Positions 32,436-41,362 of a DNA stretch of 64,000 nucleotides are shown here, piece after piece (the first letter of the stretch is position 1; the number at the start of each line of letters is the position of its first letter). The position numbers were made by a program, and so were the translations under genes. The stretch is from a bacterium. Lineage in GTDB: Bacteria; Patescibacteriota; Saccharimonadia; Saccharimonadales; UBA4665. The notes below the pieces were generated by a model. That model saw only the letters and a program-made list of their open reading frames with translations, made no database searches and was not told where the DNA came from. The stretch lies in assembly GCA_021846445.1 (NCBI GenBank), contig JAJZWY010000003.1, forward strand, positions 1-64,000. Reading direction: 5' to 3'.

Positions 32436-33143
32436 ATGAACTTTTTTAAAAATTTAATCTTTAAGAAATTTTTTTATGCCCTTATTATTTTTTCCGTAGT
32501 GGTTTGTTTATTGCTGGTTTTTACTTCAATTTATTTTAAATACACAGCCCTTTATTATCTTATGTGGAATTTATTTTTAGCCTGGATTCCACTTGTTTTA
32601 TCCTATATTTTAATATCTTATTTAAAAAGACATGCATGGTCTTCTTGGATGGGAATATTTTTGACTTTTCTATGGTTAGTTTTCCTGCCCAATAGTTTTT
32701 ATATGATAACAGACTATATTCATTTACAAATCGTTCCCGCTACAGCTGTCCTTTATTTTGCTATAAGTTTTACTGGCATAATTTTTAATGCCATATTTCT
32801 TGGTTTTTTAAGTGTTTATTTTATTCATCAAGAACTTAAGAAACGAATTAGACGTATTTGGGCGGACTTTTATCTAGTGTTAATATTCTTAGCTTGTGGT
32901 TATGCTGTTTATATTGGAAGAATATTAAGGTGGAATACTTGGGATATTGTTTTAAACCCAGGAGGTCTAATTTTTGACATAAGCAATCAGTTTATAAAGT
33001 TAAATGACTTATCTATGGCAACTATAACTACTTTGATGATTTTTGTTTTTTTGCTTGGCCTTTACAGTATTCTCTATAACGGTATACGTTTTTTGTTAAT
33101 TGATCTTAATAAATCAAAAGAGTCAAAAGATGGATCAGCTTAA
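32436..33143 (+). CDS. DUF1361-type polytopic membrane protein
   Basis: A 235-residue membrane protein with seven or so hydrophobic helices. The conserved block WLVFLPNSFYMITDYIHL (~83-100) and the upstream LFLAWIPLVLSYIL are typical of the DUF1361 family, whose function is unknown. It lies between the sugar-phosphate isomerase and argS; its end overlaps argS by 14 bp. Confidence 0.82.
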   Translation: MNFFKNLIFKKFFYALIIFSVVVCLLLVFTSIYFKYTALYYLMWNLFLAWIPLVLSYILISYLKRHAWSSWMGIFLTFLWLVFLPNSFYMITDYIHLQIVPATAVLYFAISFTGIIFNAIFLGFLSVYFIHQELKKRIRRIWADFYLVLIFLACGYAVYIGRILRWNTWDIVLNPGGLIFDISNQFIKLNDLSMATITTLMIFVFLLGLYSILYNGIRFLLIDLNKSKESKDGSA

Positions 33144-34794
33144 GAGTATTTTAGAATCAGTAATTAAACAATTATATGGACTTCAGTTTGAAGTAAATTT
33201 TTATAGACCAAATTATGAATTTGGTGATTATGCTACAAATTGTAGTTTTGTTATTTCTGAATACGTTAAGCAAACGCCCCTAGAGGTGGCGACTGCAATT
33301 AAACAAAAAATAGATAGCTTAGATAATCCAATAATATCGAGAACCGAGGTTCTTAATAATTTCTTAAATATTCGATTAAATGACCAGATTTTAATTGAAA
33401 ATATAAATCAAAGAATGAATTATGGTCTTAGAAATCAAAAGATTGTAATTGAATATTCTGACCCAAATCCCTTCAAAATGTTGCACGCCGGACATCTCTA
33501 TACTAGTATTGTTGGCGACTCAATAGCAAATATGTTTAATTATGTCGGAGCTAAGGTTTATAGAGTTAATTTTGGGGGTGATATTGGGCTTCATGTTGCT
33601 AAAAATATATGGTCCATGATTCGTTATTTGGGGGGCGAGAATCCAGATAAACTTTCTTTAATTTTAAAAAACCAACGTCAAAAATGGATGAATGAGCGAT
33701 ATTTAGAGGGAAATGAAGCTTTTTTAAATAATCCTCAATATAAGGATGAAATTAAGCAAATTAATAAGAGAATCTATAAGTTTGTACTGAGCAATGACTA
33801 TAATTCCGATTTAGCGAAGCTGTTCTTGATTACGAGAGAATGGAGTTATCAATATTTAAGAGACTTTTATGCTAAATTAAATATTACTTTTGATAAGTAT
33901 TATCCCGAAAGTTCAGTGACACAGCTGGGTCTTCGCACAGTGCAAGAACATACACCTGATCCATATACAGAGAGTAATGGGGCAATTATTTTTGATGGTC
34001 AGAAATATAATCTTAAGACATATGTTTATATAACGTCAGATGGTTTACCAACATACTCCGCGAAAGATGTCGGGCTAATGATCAAAAAATGGGAGGATTA
34101 CGGTTTTGATCAGTCTTTTATCATAACTGCACATGACCAAGTTGATTACTTGAAAAATGTTTTAAAAAGTATTGAGCAATTTAGACCGGATCTAGCTCAA
34201 AAAACAAAACATCTAACAAATGGCTTAGTGAAGCTAAGTAGTGGACAAAAAATGAGCAGCAGAAGTGGTAATGCCTTGAGCGCCGAAGAAGTTTTAGAAT
34301 ATGCAATTTCTGAAGAACAAAAGATAAGTAAAGTAGTTGATCCAAAAATTTATATTTCGGCCATTAAGTACTCGTTTCTTAAACAAAAAATGGGAGGAGA
34401 CATAATTTATAATCCTAGTGAAGTTGTTGCTATGGAGGGTAATAGTGGTCCATATATCCAATATTCATTTGTTAGAGCGAAGAAGATTGTTGAGAGCAGT
34501 CCGTTATCAGAGGACGAGAAACCTATTTTCCCGCTAGACAAAGAAGAAAGGTATTTGGTCTATAGGATAACTGAGTTTGGGGAGATATTACAAAAGTCAC
34601 TCGAAGGACTAAGTACTCATCATATCTGTACTTATTTATATGAATTATCTCAATCCTTTAATTCTTTTTACGAATCATCTCCTATAATAAAGTCGGACAG
34701 GAAAAAGACTAGAATTTTTATACTAAAGGAATATATTAATGTTGTTGGATATTGTTTTAAGATATTAGGTTTAGAAGAAATTAATTCCATGTGA
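33130..34794 (+). CDS. argS: Arginyl-tRNA synthetase
   Basis: The start at 33130 (MDQLKSILESVI) gives 554 residues; the earlier in-frame start lies inside the preceding gene. It is a class I synthetase with the HIGH-type motif MLHAGHLYTS (~117-126), a KMSKS-region SSGQKMSSRSGN (~375-386), and the C-terminal DALR-type helical anticodon domain. ArgRS often lacks a canonical KMSKS lysine, but here KMSSR keeps a related form. It charges tRNA-Arg, including the unusual GCG isoacceptor at 19611. Confidence 0.96.
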   Translation: MDQLKSILESVIKQLYGLQFEVNFYRPNYEFGDYATNCSFVISEYVKQTPLEVATAIKQKIDSLDNPIISRTEVLNNFLNIRLNDQILIENINQRMNYGLRNQKIVIEYSDPNPFKMLHAGHLYTSIVGDSIANMFNYVGAKVYRVNFGGDIGLHVAKNIWSMIRYLGGENPDKLSLILKNQRQKWMNERYLEGNEAFLNNPQYKDEIKQINKRIYKFVLSNDYNSDLAKLFLITREWSYQYLRDFYAKLNITFDKYYPESSVTQLGLRTVQEHTPDPYTESNGAIIFDGQKYNLKTYVYITSDGLPTYSAKDVGLMIKKWEDYGFDQSFIITAHDQVDYLKNVLKSIEQFRPDLAQKTKHLTNGLVKLSSGQKMSSRSGNALSAEEVLEYAISEEQKISKVVDPKIYISAIKYSFLKQKMGGDIIYNPSEVVAMEGNSGPYIQYSFVRAKKIVESSPLSEDEKPIFPLDKEERYLVYRITEFGEILQKSLEGLSTHHICTYLYELSQSFNSFYESSPIIKSDRKKTRIFILKEYINVVGYCFKILGLEEINSM

Positions 34795-34802
34795 GGTAAA
34801 AA

Positions 34803-35240
34803 ATGGCCAAAGAAGAAAATTTTAGAAAAATCAATAACCCAAATATTAGAATGAAAACACCCGAAACCAAATATCGAAAAAGAAGATCAAAGTTTATTGA
34901 TACTCAAAAAGTTGTCCAAGGACAGCTCGTTAATGGCTTTGCGGATTTTATCCGTAATCATGCAGTAGTTAGTTTGGCGGTTGGTTTTGTAATAGCTACC
35001 CAGGTACAGGTACTAGTTAAACAGATGGTAGATAGTTTTATAACCCCAACTGCACAATTCTTTTTTAAAAACGCCTTGATTAAGGATAGCCTAACTATTC
35101 ATTTAAAGGGAAGGGATGTAATTTATAACTGGGGTATTTTTGCTAATGACTTCATAAACTTTTTGTTTGTTCTTTTGGCCATATATTTAATAGTTAAAGT
35201 GTTTAAACTTGAGAACTTAAATAAACCAAAAAATCAATAA
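34803..35240 (+). CDS. mscL: Large-conductance mechanosensitive channel
   Basis: A 145-residue protein with a basic ~48-residue N-terminal extension, then the MscL core: GFADFIRNHAVVSLAVGFVIATQVQ (first helix, ~46-70), VKQMVDSFITPTAQFFF, an extracytoplasmic loop and a second helix (FLFVLLAIYLIVKVF). The channel opens on membrane tension to release solutes. The N-terminal extension is longer than in typical MscL. A GAGGT ribosome site is present. Confidence 0.85.
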   Translation: MAKEENFRKINNPNIRMKTPETKYRKRRSKFIDTQKVVQGQLVNGFADFIRNHAVVSLAVGFVIATQVQVLVKQMVDSFITPTAQFFFKNALIKDSLTIHLKGRDVIYNWGIFANDFINFLFVLLAIYLIVKVFKLENLNKPKNQ

Positions 35241-35557
35241 AAATATTTATTTCCCCATTCAGACATTTTTTTAATAACAGGTATTAAGTCTAGTCCTTTT
35301 GTAGTTAAAGTATAGAGACAGAAAGTTGAACTATCCGGATTTTTGATCTTTTTGATTATCTTATTTTCTTCTAGTTGATCTAGTCTTTTTGAAAGAATTC
35401 GAGGATTAATGGAATTTACCTCTCTTTCAATTTGGCAATATCTTTTGGGACCGTCTTCAAGCTCTGCTAAGATTAATGCTGTCCATTTATTGCAAATTAT
35501 TTGCATTGCATTGGACAGGTATTCGCTCTTGCTATCAATAAAAGATAAATTTTTCAT
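35234..35557 (-). CDS. HxlR-family winged-helix transcriptional regulator
   Basis: A 107-residue protein with the HxlR pattern: ICNKWTALILAELEDGPKRYCQIEREVNSINPRILSKRLDQLEE (winged helix, ~20-63) then YTLTTKGLDLIPV. One Cys in the N-terminal helix could sense redox or electrophile stress, as in some HxlR proteins. It is divergent from the flavin reductase gene and probably regulates it. The end overlaps mscL by 7 bp. Confidence 0.9.
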   Translation of the reverse strand: MKNLSFIDSKSEYLSNAMQIICNKWTALILAELEDGPKRYCQIEREVNSINPRILSKRLDQLEENKIIKKIKNPDSSTFCLYTLTTKGLDLIPVIKKMSEWGNKYFY

Positions 35558-35563
35558 AAATGC

Positions 35564-35593
35564 TTTACAAAGTATAGTAAACTTAGTATACTA
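35564..35593 (+). promoter_or_regulatory. Flavin-reductase promoter with overlapping palindrome
   Basis: TTTACA (35564-35569), 17 nt spacer, TATACT (35587-35592). The -10 is embedded in the perfect palindrome TAGTATACTA (35584-35593), with a related half-site TATAGTA just upstream. A probable operator for the divergent HxlR regulator. Confidence 0.6.
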
Positions 35594-35634
35594 TCTATAT
35601 TATTAATAAAAACATATTTAAAAAAGGAGATCAA

Positions 35635-36216
35635 ATGAAAGTAGCTATTTTGATTGGTTCAATTCGTAAAAAACGTGTTTCGGATCGTTTAGCTAAATGG
35701 GTTCAAAACGAAATAAATAAAACGGAAAATAACGAGGGAGCAATAATTGACTTAATTGATTATAATTTACCCTTGTTTGATGAAGAAACGCCTCCACAAG
35801 GTAACCCAAAAAGAAACGTTAATCCAGAAGTGTCAAAATTCCTAGAAGCTATCGGTACGAAAGATGCACTAGTTGTCGTTTCACCAGAATATAACAGATC
35901 TTACACATCTGCCCTAAAAAATGCACTAGATTATATAGATTTTCAACTAGAGAAGAAACCTGTTTTATTGTTGGCTCATGGTTCAACGGGTGGAGCACAG
36001 GCTGTAGCTCATTTAAGAGGAGTGTTTCCGGGTTTGTTGGCAATAACAGTACCTCGAGCAATCATGATTCCTGGGAGAGTTGGCGAGATATTTAATCAAA
36101 ATGGTACTCTAAATGATCCAACTACAGACGAATCTCGTAGTTTGCAGAATTCTCTAAAAGTAGCCCTGAGTGACCTAATTTGGTACAGTAATGCATTATC
36201 TAAAGCCAAGAAATAA
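35635..36216 (+). CDS. NADPH-dependent FMN reductase family protein
   Basis: A 193-residue flavodoxin-like protein: LIGSIRKKRVSDRLAKWV start (FMN phosphate loop SIRKKR at ~10), central VVVSPEYNRSYTSALKNALDYI (the PEYN motif, ~80-100) and LAHGSTGGAQAVAHLRG. Relatives reduce FMN, quinones or azo compounds with NAD(P)H. A strong AAAGGAG site gives the start. The divergent HxlR regulator suggests induction by redox or electrophile stress. Confidence 0.93.
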   Translation: MKVAILIGSIRKKRVSDRLAKWVQNEINKTENNEGAIIDLIDYNLPLFDEETPPQGNPKRNVNPEVSKFLEAIGTKDALVVVSPEYNRSYTSALKNALDYIDFQLEKKPVLLLAHGSTGGAQAVAHLRGVFPGLLAITVPRAIMIPGRVGEIFNQNGTLNDPTTDESRSLQNSLKVALSDLIWYSNALSKAKK

Positions 36217-36224
36217 ATTTTTTG

Positions 36225-36254
36225 TTGCATCCATAAAAGTTGAAGTAATATACT
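36225..36254 (+). promoter_or_regulatory. Promoter of orn
   Basis: TTGCAT (36225-36230), 18 nt spacer, TATACT (36249-36254). The ATG at 36263 comes 8 nt after the -10, consistent with a leaderless or 1-2 nt leader. Confidence 0.55.
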
Positions 36255-36262
36255 TTATTTAA

Positions 36263-36817
36263 ATGACCAAAAAATTAAACAAAGATGCTTATTTGCTGTG
36301 GATTGATTTGGAGATGACCGGCTTAGATCCAGAGAAAGATTTGGTTCTTGAGGTAGCCGCAGAATTAACAGACTTTAATTTTCGCTCAATCAAAAGCTAT
36401 AAATCACTCGTTTTCCAACCAAAAGAAGAGGTTATTAAGTTAATGGCTGCTAATTCTTGGTGGCAAGAATATCCAGAGAATAGAGATAGTTTTTTGGATA
36501 ATATTAAGTTTGCTAAAAAAATAGAAGATACTCAAAAAGATTTACTGGAATTAATTAATGATTTGCCCAATAGTATCGTATATCTTGCTGGTAATAGTAT
36601 TCATCTAGATCGTAAATTTATCGCTAAGTTTTTTCCCGAACTAGACAGTAGGCTACATTACAGAATGCTAGACGTAAGTTCGTTCAAGATTTTGTTTCAA
36701 GAAAAATATGGAATAGTTTTTGAAAAAAGTAACGTTCATAGAGCATTTGACGATATCCAGGCGTCAATTGCCGAAATCCGACATTATTTGAAATATATTA
36801 AGACTGATGAAAAATAG
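36263..36817 (+). CDS. orn: Oligoribonuclease
   Basis: A 184-residue DEDDh exonuclease: WIDLEMTGLDPEKD (first Asp/Glu pair, ~12-25), LAGNSIHLDRKFIAKFFPEL (middle Asp, ~109-128) and NVHRAFDDIQASIAEI (His/Asp, ~155-170). It degrades 2-5 nt RNA fragments to mononucleotides, completing mRNA turnover begun by PNPase and RNase J, also encoded in this window. It overlaps the next gene by 11 bp. Confidence 0.96.
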   Translation: MTKKLNKDAYLLWIDLEMTGLDPEKDLVLEVAAELTDFNFRSIKSYKSLVFQPKEEVIKLMAANSWWQEYPENRDSFLDNIKFAKKIEDTQKDLLELINDLPNSIVYLAGNSIHLDRKFIAKFFPELDSRLHYRMLDVSSFKILFQEKYGIVFEKSNVHRAFDDIQASIAEIRHYLKYIKTDEK

Positions 36818-37136
36818 AAATCTTATTTTAGAATATATTTTATCTCTTAAAAATGTTCGAGGAGAAAAACTAAATAAAGATGAAAATGTTTTTTATGTTA
36901 ATCAGGAACCTTTCGTAATTCTAAATTTAAATAAAAACCCTGAAAAAATAAGTATACGCTGTGACAAAGAATTAATTAAACTATTGGTTCAGAAATATGA
37001 TGAAGTAATGCCAGGGACTAGACTCAATCCTAATCAATGGATAACGATTATTAAAACAGGGCAACTATCTGAAATTGAAATTAAAGATTTAATTTTTAGT
37101 GGATATAATCAGGCTATTAAGACTTTGGGTCATTAA
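36807..37136 (+). CDS. MmcQ/YjbR-like protein
   Basis: A 109-residue protein in which the block YDEVMPGTRLNPNQWITIIKTGQLSEIEIKDLIFSGYN matches the MmcQ/YjbR fold, where a P-G-x-x-L/M-N-x-x-x-W pattern and a following D/E-L-I-x-x-S-Y/G-x pattern recur. The family has a double-wing fold, and DNA binding has been proposed. It starts within orn, so the two are co-translated. Its 3' end overlaps the next (convergent) gene by 20 bp. Confidence 0.75.
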   Translation: MKNRNLILEYILSLKNVRGEKLNKDENVFYVNQEPFVILNLNKNPEKISIRCDKELIKLLVQKYDEVMPGTRLNPNQWITIIKTGQLSEIEIKDLIFSGYNQAIKTLGH

Positions 37137-37770
37137 CCATTTTTATTAAATAATTGGCGTTTTTATACTCTTTGATTAGTAATTTCCTGCCTATTGGACC
37201 CTTTTCTGCCCGGTAGCAGGTTGATAGATCGTTTTTGTAAGAATCTAGTAAATTCAAGATAATTTGATTAAATGTTTGATTTAGGCTATTTGAGCTAAGT
37301 GCATTATTTAACTCTGTTCCGTAATTAGGGTTTATCCCGAGGTTGAGTTGAGTAGTTGAAAAACTAACATTGTTATTCTTTAGATAACTTATTGTGTTAG
37401 CTTGGTCTGTGCCCAAAACCAACGCAGTCTCAGCAGCAAAGTTATTATTATTTGTTGATAATACGGATTGAATTGATGGGGAAGTTATGTCACTTGAAAT
37501 TATGTTTAAAATATTATTTTGATCCTGTAAGACTACTAAGAAATCGGTTTTGCTAAAAGGTGTACTACTAAAAAAACCTTTCAACAATATGAAAATAATT
37601 AGAAGTATCAAAAAACCGACCAAAACTTTAATAATATTAGTCCTAGGAGAACCTAGCCCAAAAGAAAGAAGCTTCTTTTTTGGGCTATTTTGAATAATGA
37701 AATTGTAATCAGGGAGAGGTTGATTTTGGTTATAATTATCAATTGGCGTATTGTTTTGATTGTTTTCCAT
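37117..37770 (-). CDS. Hypothetical single-pass membrane protein
   Basis: A 217-residue protein: Asn/Gln/Pro-rich cytoplasmic N-terminus (1-45), one hydrophobic helix (~48-68), then an extracytoplasmic domain of ~145 residues rich in Asn and Ser with one Cys (STCYRAEKGPIGRKL). The type II topology suggests a surface-exposed or extracytoplasmic protein. I recognise no family. It has no ribosome site; AT-rich sequence upstream contains a possible TAATAT box. Confidence 0.7.
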   Translation of the reverse strand: MENNQNNTPIDNYNQNQPLPDYNFIIQNSPKKKLLSFGLGSPRTNIIKVLVGFLILLIIFILLKGFFSSTPFSKTDFLVVLQDQNNILNIISSDITSPSIQSVLSTNNNNFAAETALVLGTDQANTISYLKNNNVSFSTTQLNLGINPNYGTELNNALSSNSLNQTFNQIILNLLDSYKNDLSTCYRAEKGPIGRKLLIKEYKNANYLIKMVNDPKS

Positions 37771-37861
37771 TTAATATTATTTAAACATAAGCAACACTTT
37801 TTAGATAGAGGTAAAATAATTTCTACTTGTCAGATTTGATAAAGTAATAAATACTGATCGT

Positions 37862-39631
37862 ATGGACTACAAGGAAGAGATTAAGAATAGGTTGGCAATA
37901 GAAGATGTTGTTGGAGAATATTTAGAGCTTAAAAGAGCTGGTCGAAATTTTAGTTCGAAAAGTCCTTTTACTAACGAAAAGACAGCAAGTTTTATTGTTA
38001 GTCCCGAAAAACGAATCTGGCATGATTTTAGTTCAGGTAAGGGTGGAGACATTTTTAGTTTTGTTATGGAAATTGAGGGGGTGGATTTTAAAGAGGCTCT
38101 TGAGATATTGGCAAAAAAAGCAGGAGTTGAAATTATTCGAGAGCCTAGGTATCAAAAAACGATCCCCAAAGAAAGACTTTATTTAGCCAATGAAGTTGCT
38201 GCTAATTATTTTCAAGAAAACCTTTTAAAATATCGAAAGGTTGTGGAATATGTTGTCAAAACCAGAAAATTTAATAAAGAAACAATTTTAAAATGGAGAA
38301 TTGGATATTCTCCAAACAAAACAAACGGATTAATTGTTTATTTAAAAAGACAGGGATTTAGTGATAAAGAAATCGAAAAAGCAGGGTTAGCTACTTTTAG
38401 ATATGGGAAATATCTGGATATTTTTAGAAATAGAATGACCATACCCCTATTTGATAGGCAGGGTAGAGTAATTGGTTTTACTGCCAGGATTTTATCTAAA
38501 TCTCAAAACAAAAGTCCAAAATATATTAATACTCCAAGTACCGTTCTTTATGATAAAAGTAGGCATATTTTTGGTTTAAATTTTGCAAAGCAAGCAATTA
38601 GACAAAATAAATGTGTGGTTATTTGTGAAGGAAATCTGGATGTGATTAAAAGTCATCAAATTGGCGTGTCTTGGGTTGTTGCGACCGCAGGAACAGCCCT
38701 AACAGAAAATCACTTAAAAAACCTAAATTTACTTACAGAAGATATCCGAATATGTTTTGATTCAGACAGAGCGGGAATAGAAGCTAGTGAACGAGCCATA
38801 ATTTTAGCTTCAAAATTAGATTTGACCATAAATATTCTAGAAATAGAAGGAGCAAAAGATCCTGATGAGTTAATTAATTTGGATCCTGGCAAGTGGCAAA
38901 AAGTTGTTAATAACCCCATTTATGGAATAGATTGGTACATTAAATATTTAACAAATCAATATGATCTAAAGAAAGCCCCAGATAAACGTAACTTTTCAAC
39001 ACGAATTATCCGTTTGTTGAGTAATTTGAAAGATCAAGTCGAAAAAGATCATTACATAAATATTATCGCCAAATTAATAAACGTAGATAAACAAGCTGTC
39101 TGGGAAAAACTAAACTCAAACCAAAGCAATTTTCAAGAGAAGCCTAAATTAAAAAATATTAATATTAATTTTCAAAATACTGAAAATAAGAAGCAAACTG
39201 AATTACAAAAAATTCAAGATAATTATTTAGCAATAATTTTATTTCAAAAATCAATGTCCAAATATTTAGATTTTGTTAATGAAGAAATGTTTCTGGTGGA
39301 TGCTTCCAGGCAAGTCTTTAGAATTATTCAAGAAGCAAATGGAGACTTCGATCTAAGAAAAAATTTAGCAAAATTTAAAAATATTCAAGATTATGTTAAA
39401 ATTGAGCAGTTAATCTATGAAGAGTATTATCAAAAACTTGATCTAAACGAGTTACGTTTTGAGGTTTCTAGATTAAGGTCAAATGTAGTAGAAGGATATG
39501 TTAAAAATCAAAAAATATTAATCAGTAAGCAACTTGGAGAATCTAAGGACTCAAAAATTACTAGAGAGTTATTAAATAGAGCTAAAGAACTAGATAATTT
39601 ATTGCATAATACTAGAAGGAGAGAAATATAA
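37862..39631 (+). CDS. dnaG: DNA primase DnaG, zinc-ligand-free variant
   Basis: A 589-residue primase. The N-terminal domain keeps the DnaG fold signature ([22 protein letters not shown], ~40-60), but the positions of the usual Cys-His-Cys-Cys zinc ligands read Ser, Thr, Asp and Ser. The TOPRIM core is intact: [12 protein letters not shown] (~252-263) and [12 protein letters not shown] (~297-308). The C-terminal helicase-binding domain (~430-589) is helical. It makes RNA primers for lagging-strand synthesis. Its stop overlaps the rpoD ATG by 1 bp. Confidence 0.94.
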   Translation: MDYKEEIKNRLAIEDVVGEYLELKRAGRNFSSKSPFTNEKTASFIVSPEKRIWHDFSSGKGGDIFSFVMEIEGVDFKEALEILAKKAGVEIIREPRYQKTIPKERLYLANEVAANYFQENLLKYRKVVEYVVKTRKFNKETILKWRIGYSPNKTNGLIVYLKRQGFSDKEIEKAGLATFRYGKYLDIFRNRMTIPLFDRQGRVIGFTARILSKSQNKSPKYINTPSTVLYDKSRHIFGLNFAKQAIRQNKCVVICEGNLDVIKSHQIGVSWVVATAGTALTENHLKNLNLLTEDIRICFDSDRAGIEASERAIILASKLDLTINILEIEGAKDPDELINLDPGKWQKVVNNPIYGIDWYIKYLTNQYDLKKAPDKRNFSTRIIRLLSNLKDQVEKDHYINIIAKLINVDKQAVWEKLNSNQSNFQEKPKLKNININFQNTENKKQTELQKIQDNYLAIILFQKSMSKYLDFVNEEMFLVDASRQVFRIIQEANGDFDLRKNLAKFKNIQDYVKIEQLIYEEYYQKLDLNELRFEVSRLRSNVVEGYVKNQKILISKQLGESKDSKITRELLNRAKELDNLLHNTRRREI

Positions 39632-40749
39632 TGGGAAGGAAACCTAAAGATAATACCCAAAAAGTAAATATTCAAAAAGCTAGAGCTGATTTACTAAAAA
39701 AAGCCAAAAAAGATGGTCAAATAACCCAAAAAGACATTAATGAGTTATATCCAGATATTCCCGAAAATGCCGAAGAACTAGATAAGATTTATACAGAGCT
39801 TGCTGAAGCTAACATAGATATTCTACCTTCGGTTAATGAACCAGATTTTAATGAAGACTGGGATAAGGATATTGATGAAGATGTATCTAGTGTTTCAATG
39901 GGTTATCTTGATGATGATATCGCCGATGATTCGGTCAGATTATACTTAAGAGAAATAGGCAAAATACCGCTTTTGACATCAGAAGAAGAGCTAGCTTTAG
40001 CCCAAAGGGTTGTTAAGGGAGATAAAGAAGCTAAGGCAAAAATGGCTGAAGCAAACATGAGATTAGTTGTATCTATTGCCAAGAGATATGTAGGGAGAGG
40101 ATTAGATCTTTTGGATTTAATCCAGGAAGGAAATACGGGATTACTTAGGGCTGTAGAAAAATTTGACCCAGATAAAGGATTTAAATTTTCTACGTATGCA
40201 ACTTGGTGGATTAGGCAAGCCATAACTCGCGCAATCGCGGATCAATCAAGAACAATTAGGATACCCGTACATATGTTTGAAACTATTAATAAATTACTTA
40301 GAACGCAAAGACGTTTAACCCAAGAGCTAAATCGAGAACCCACTAATCTAGAAATAGCCAAGGAAATGGAAATCGAACCAGAAAAAGTTGAACATATTAT
40401 GAAAATTAAACAAGACATAAGTTCACTGGATGCTTCTATTCGAGATGACGAAGAAGATTCTGTTTTATCAGATTTCATTGAAGATGAGGATACCATCTCT
40501 CCAGAAGAATCAGCGACAAACCAGTTGCTTAAAGAACAGGTCAAAGAAATGCTTAGTGCTCTTTCTGAAAGAGAACAAAAGATATTAAAACTTAGATTTG
40601 GTTTGGAAGATGGGAAAAGCCATACATTAGAAGAAGTTGGCCAAGAATTTTTAGTAACTAGGGAAAGGATTCGTCAGATCGAGGCGAAGGCGCTTACTAA
40701 ATTAAGAAAACATCGAGATTCTAAAAAACTACACGATTACATTAAATAG
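39631..40749 (+). CDS. rpoD: Primary sigma factor (RpoD/SigA)
   Basis: A 372-residue sigma-70 protein with an acidic N-terminal ~100 residues, region 1.2 ([22 protein letters not shown]), region 2 ([37 protein letters not shown]), region 3 and region 4 ([28 protein letters not shown]). These are the hallmarks of a housekeeping sigma that reads TTGACA/TATAAT promoters, matching the boxes found here. An AGGAGAG site inside the dnaG end drives its translation, the classical dnaG-rpoD pair. Confidence 0.97.
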   Translation: MGRKPKDNTQKVNIQKARADLLKKAKKDGQITQKDINELYPDIPENAEELDKIYTELAEANIDILPSVNEPDFNEDWDKDIDEDVSSVSMGYLDDDIADDSVRLYLREIGKIPLLTSEEELALAQRVVKGDKEAKAKMAEANMRLVVSIAKRYVGRGLDLLDLIQEGNTGLLRAVEKFDPDKGFKFSTYATWWIRQAITRAIADQSRTIRIPVHMFETINKLLRTQRRLTQELNREPTNLEIAKEMEIEPEKVEHIMKIKQDISSLDASIRDDEEDSVLSDFIEDEDTISPEESATNQLLKEQVKEMLSALSEREQKILKLRFGLEDGKSHTLEEVGQEFLVTRERIRQIEAKALTKLRKHRDSKKLHDYIK

Positions 40750-41311
40750 AGATAGCTAAACTATTTAATAACTTACGTAAGTCTTTAGTAAGATCGTCAA
40801 CAGTAAGATCATTGGCGAGATAGTAGTCGGCGTTTGCTATTGGACCACCTTTTTCTATATTTTCGATTTCTGCATAATCCCTTAAATCTGACTCCTCTTC
40901 GTTTAACGGACGCACTGCTCTTTTTTGAAGTCTTAGATGCCTTAATTCTCTGGGTGAAACAATTGCTATTATGATAGCTCTAGATCCCAAAGATTCTTTA
41001 AATATTTTGTATTCAGTCCAACTGTAAAGCCCGTCGACGATTACAGTATTTTGACCTTTTTCAAATAGTTCTTCTATCTTAGTGAGAATTCTGAGGGCAT
41101 ATGCTCCCTTACCTTCTTTTTGCCTAATTTCCTCACGAATTATTTTTTCGTTTGGGGGGTTAATTTCTAGATGTCTTTTTGTTAATTCATCAAAAGTTAT
41201 TTTTCCGAAATAAAGAGCACTATATCCAAAATTTTGAAGGTATTCTACGCAAGTACTTTTTCCAGCTCCCGGCATTCCCACAAACACTAATGCTTTTTTG
41301 TTTTGTTGCAT
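40742..41311 (-). CDS. P-loop nucleotide/coenzyme kinase-like protein
   Basis: A 189-residue P-loop protein: Walker [16 protein letters not shown] (~12-26), Walker B-like [10 protein letters not shown], a lid region [30 protein letters not shown] and YYLAND strand. The layout resembles dephospho-CoA kinase-type and adenylate-kinase-type NMP kinases; the RDYAEIE element is seen in the former. Substrate not determined. TATAAT lies 6 nt before the ATG. The end overlaps rpoD by 8 bp. Confidence 0.7.
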   Translation of the reverse strand: MQQNKKALVFVGMPGAGKSTCVEYLQNFGYSALYFGKITFDELTKRHLEINPPNEKIIREEIRQKEGKGAYALRILTKIEELFEKGQNTVIVDGLYSWTEYKIFKESLGSRAIIIAIVSPRELRHLRLQKRAVRPLNEEESDLRDYAEIENIEKGGPIANADYYLANDLTVDDLTKDLRKLLNSLAISI

Positions 41312-41317
41312 TTAACC

Positions 41318-41355
41318 ATTATACATTAAACAAAACTAAGTTTTCTATATATACT
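41318..41355. promoter_or_regulatory. Paired leaderless promoters of the P-loop kinase and polA
   Basis: Minus strand TATAAT at 41323-41318, 6 nt before the kinase ATG; plus strand TATACT at 41350-41355, 7 nt before the polA ATG. The whole gap is 51 bp and contains no Shine-Dalgarno sequence for either gene. Confidence 0.6.
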
Positions 41356-41362
41356 TTAAGAG

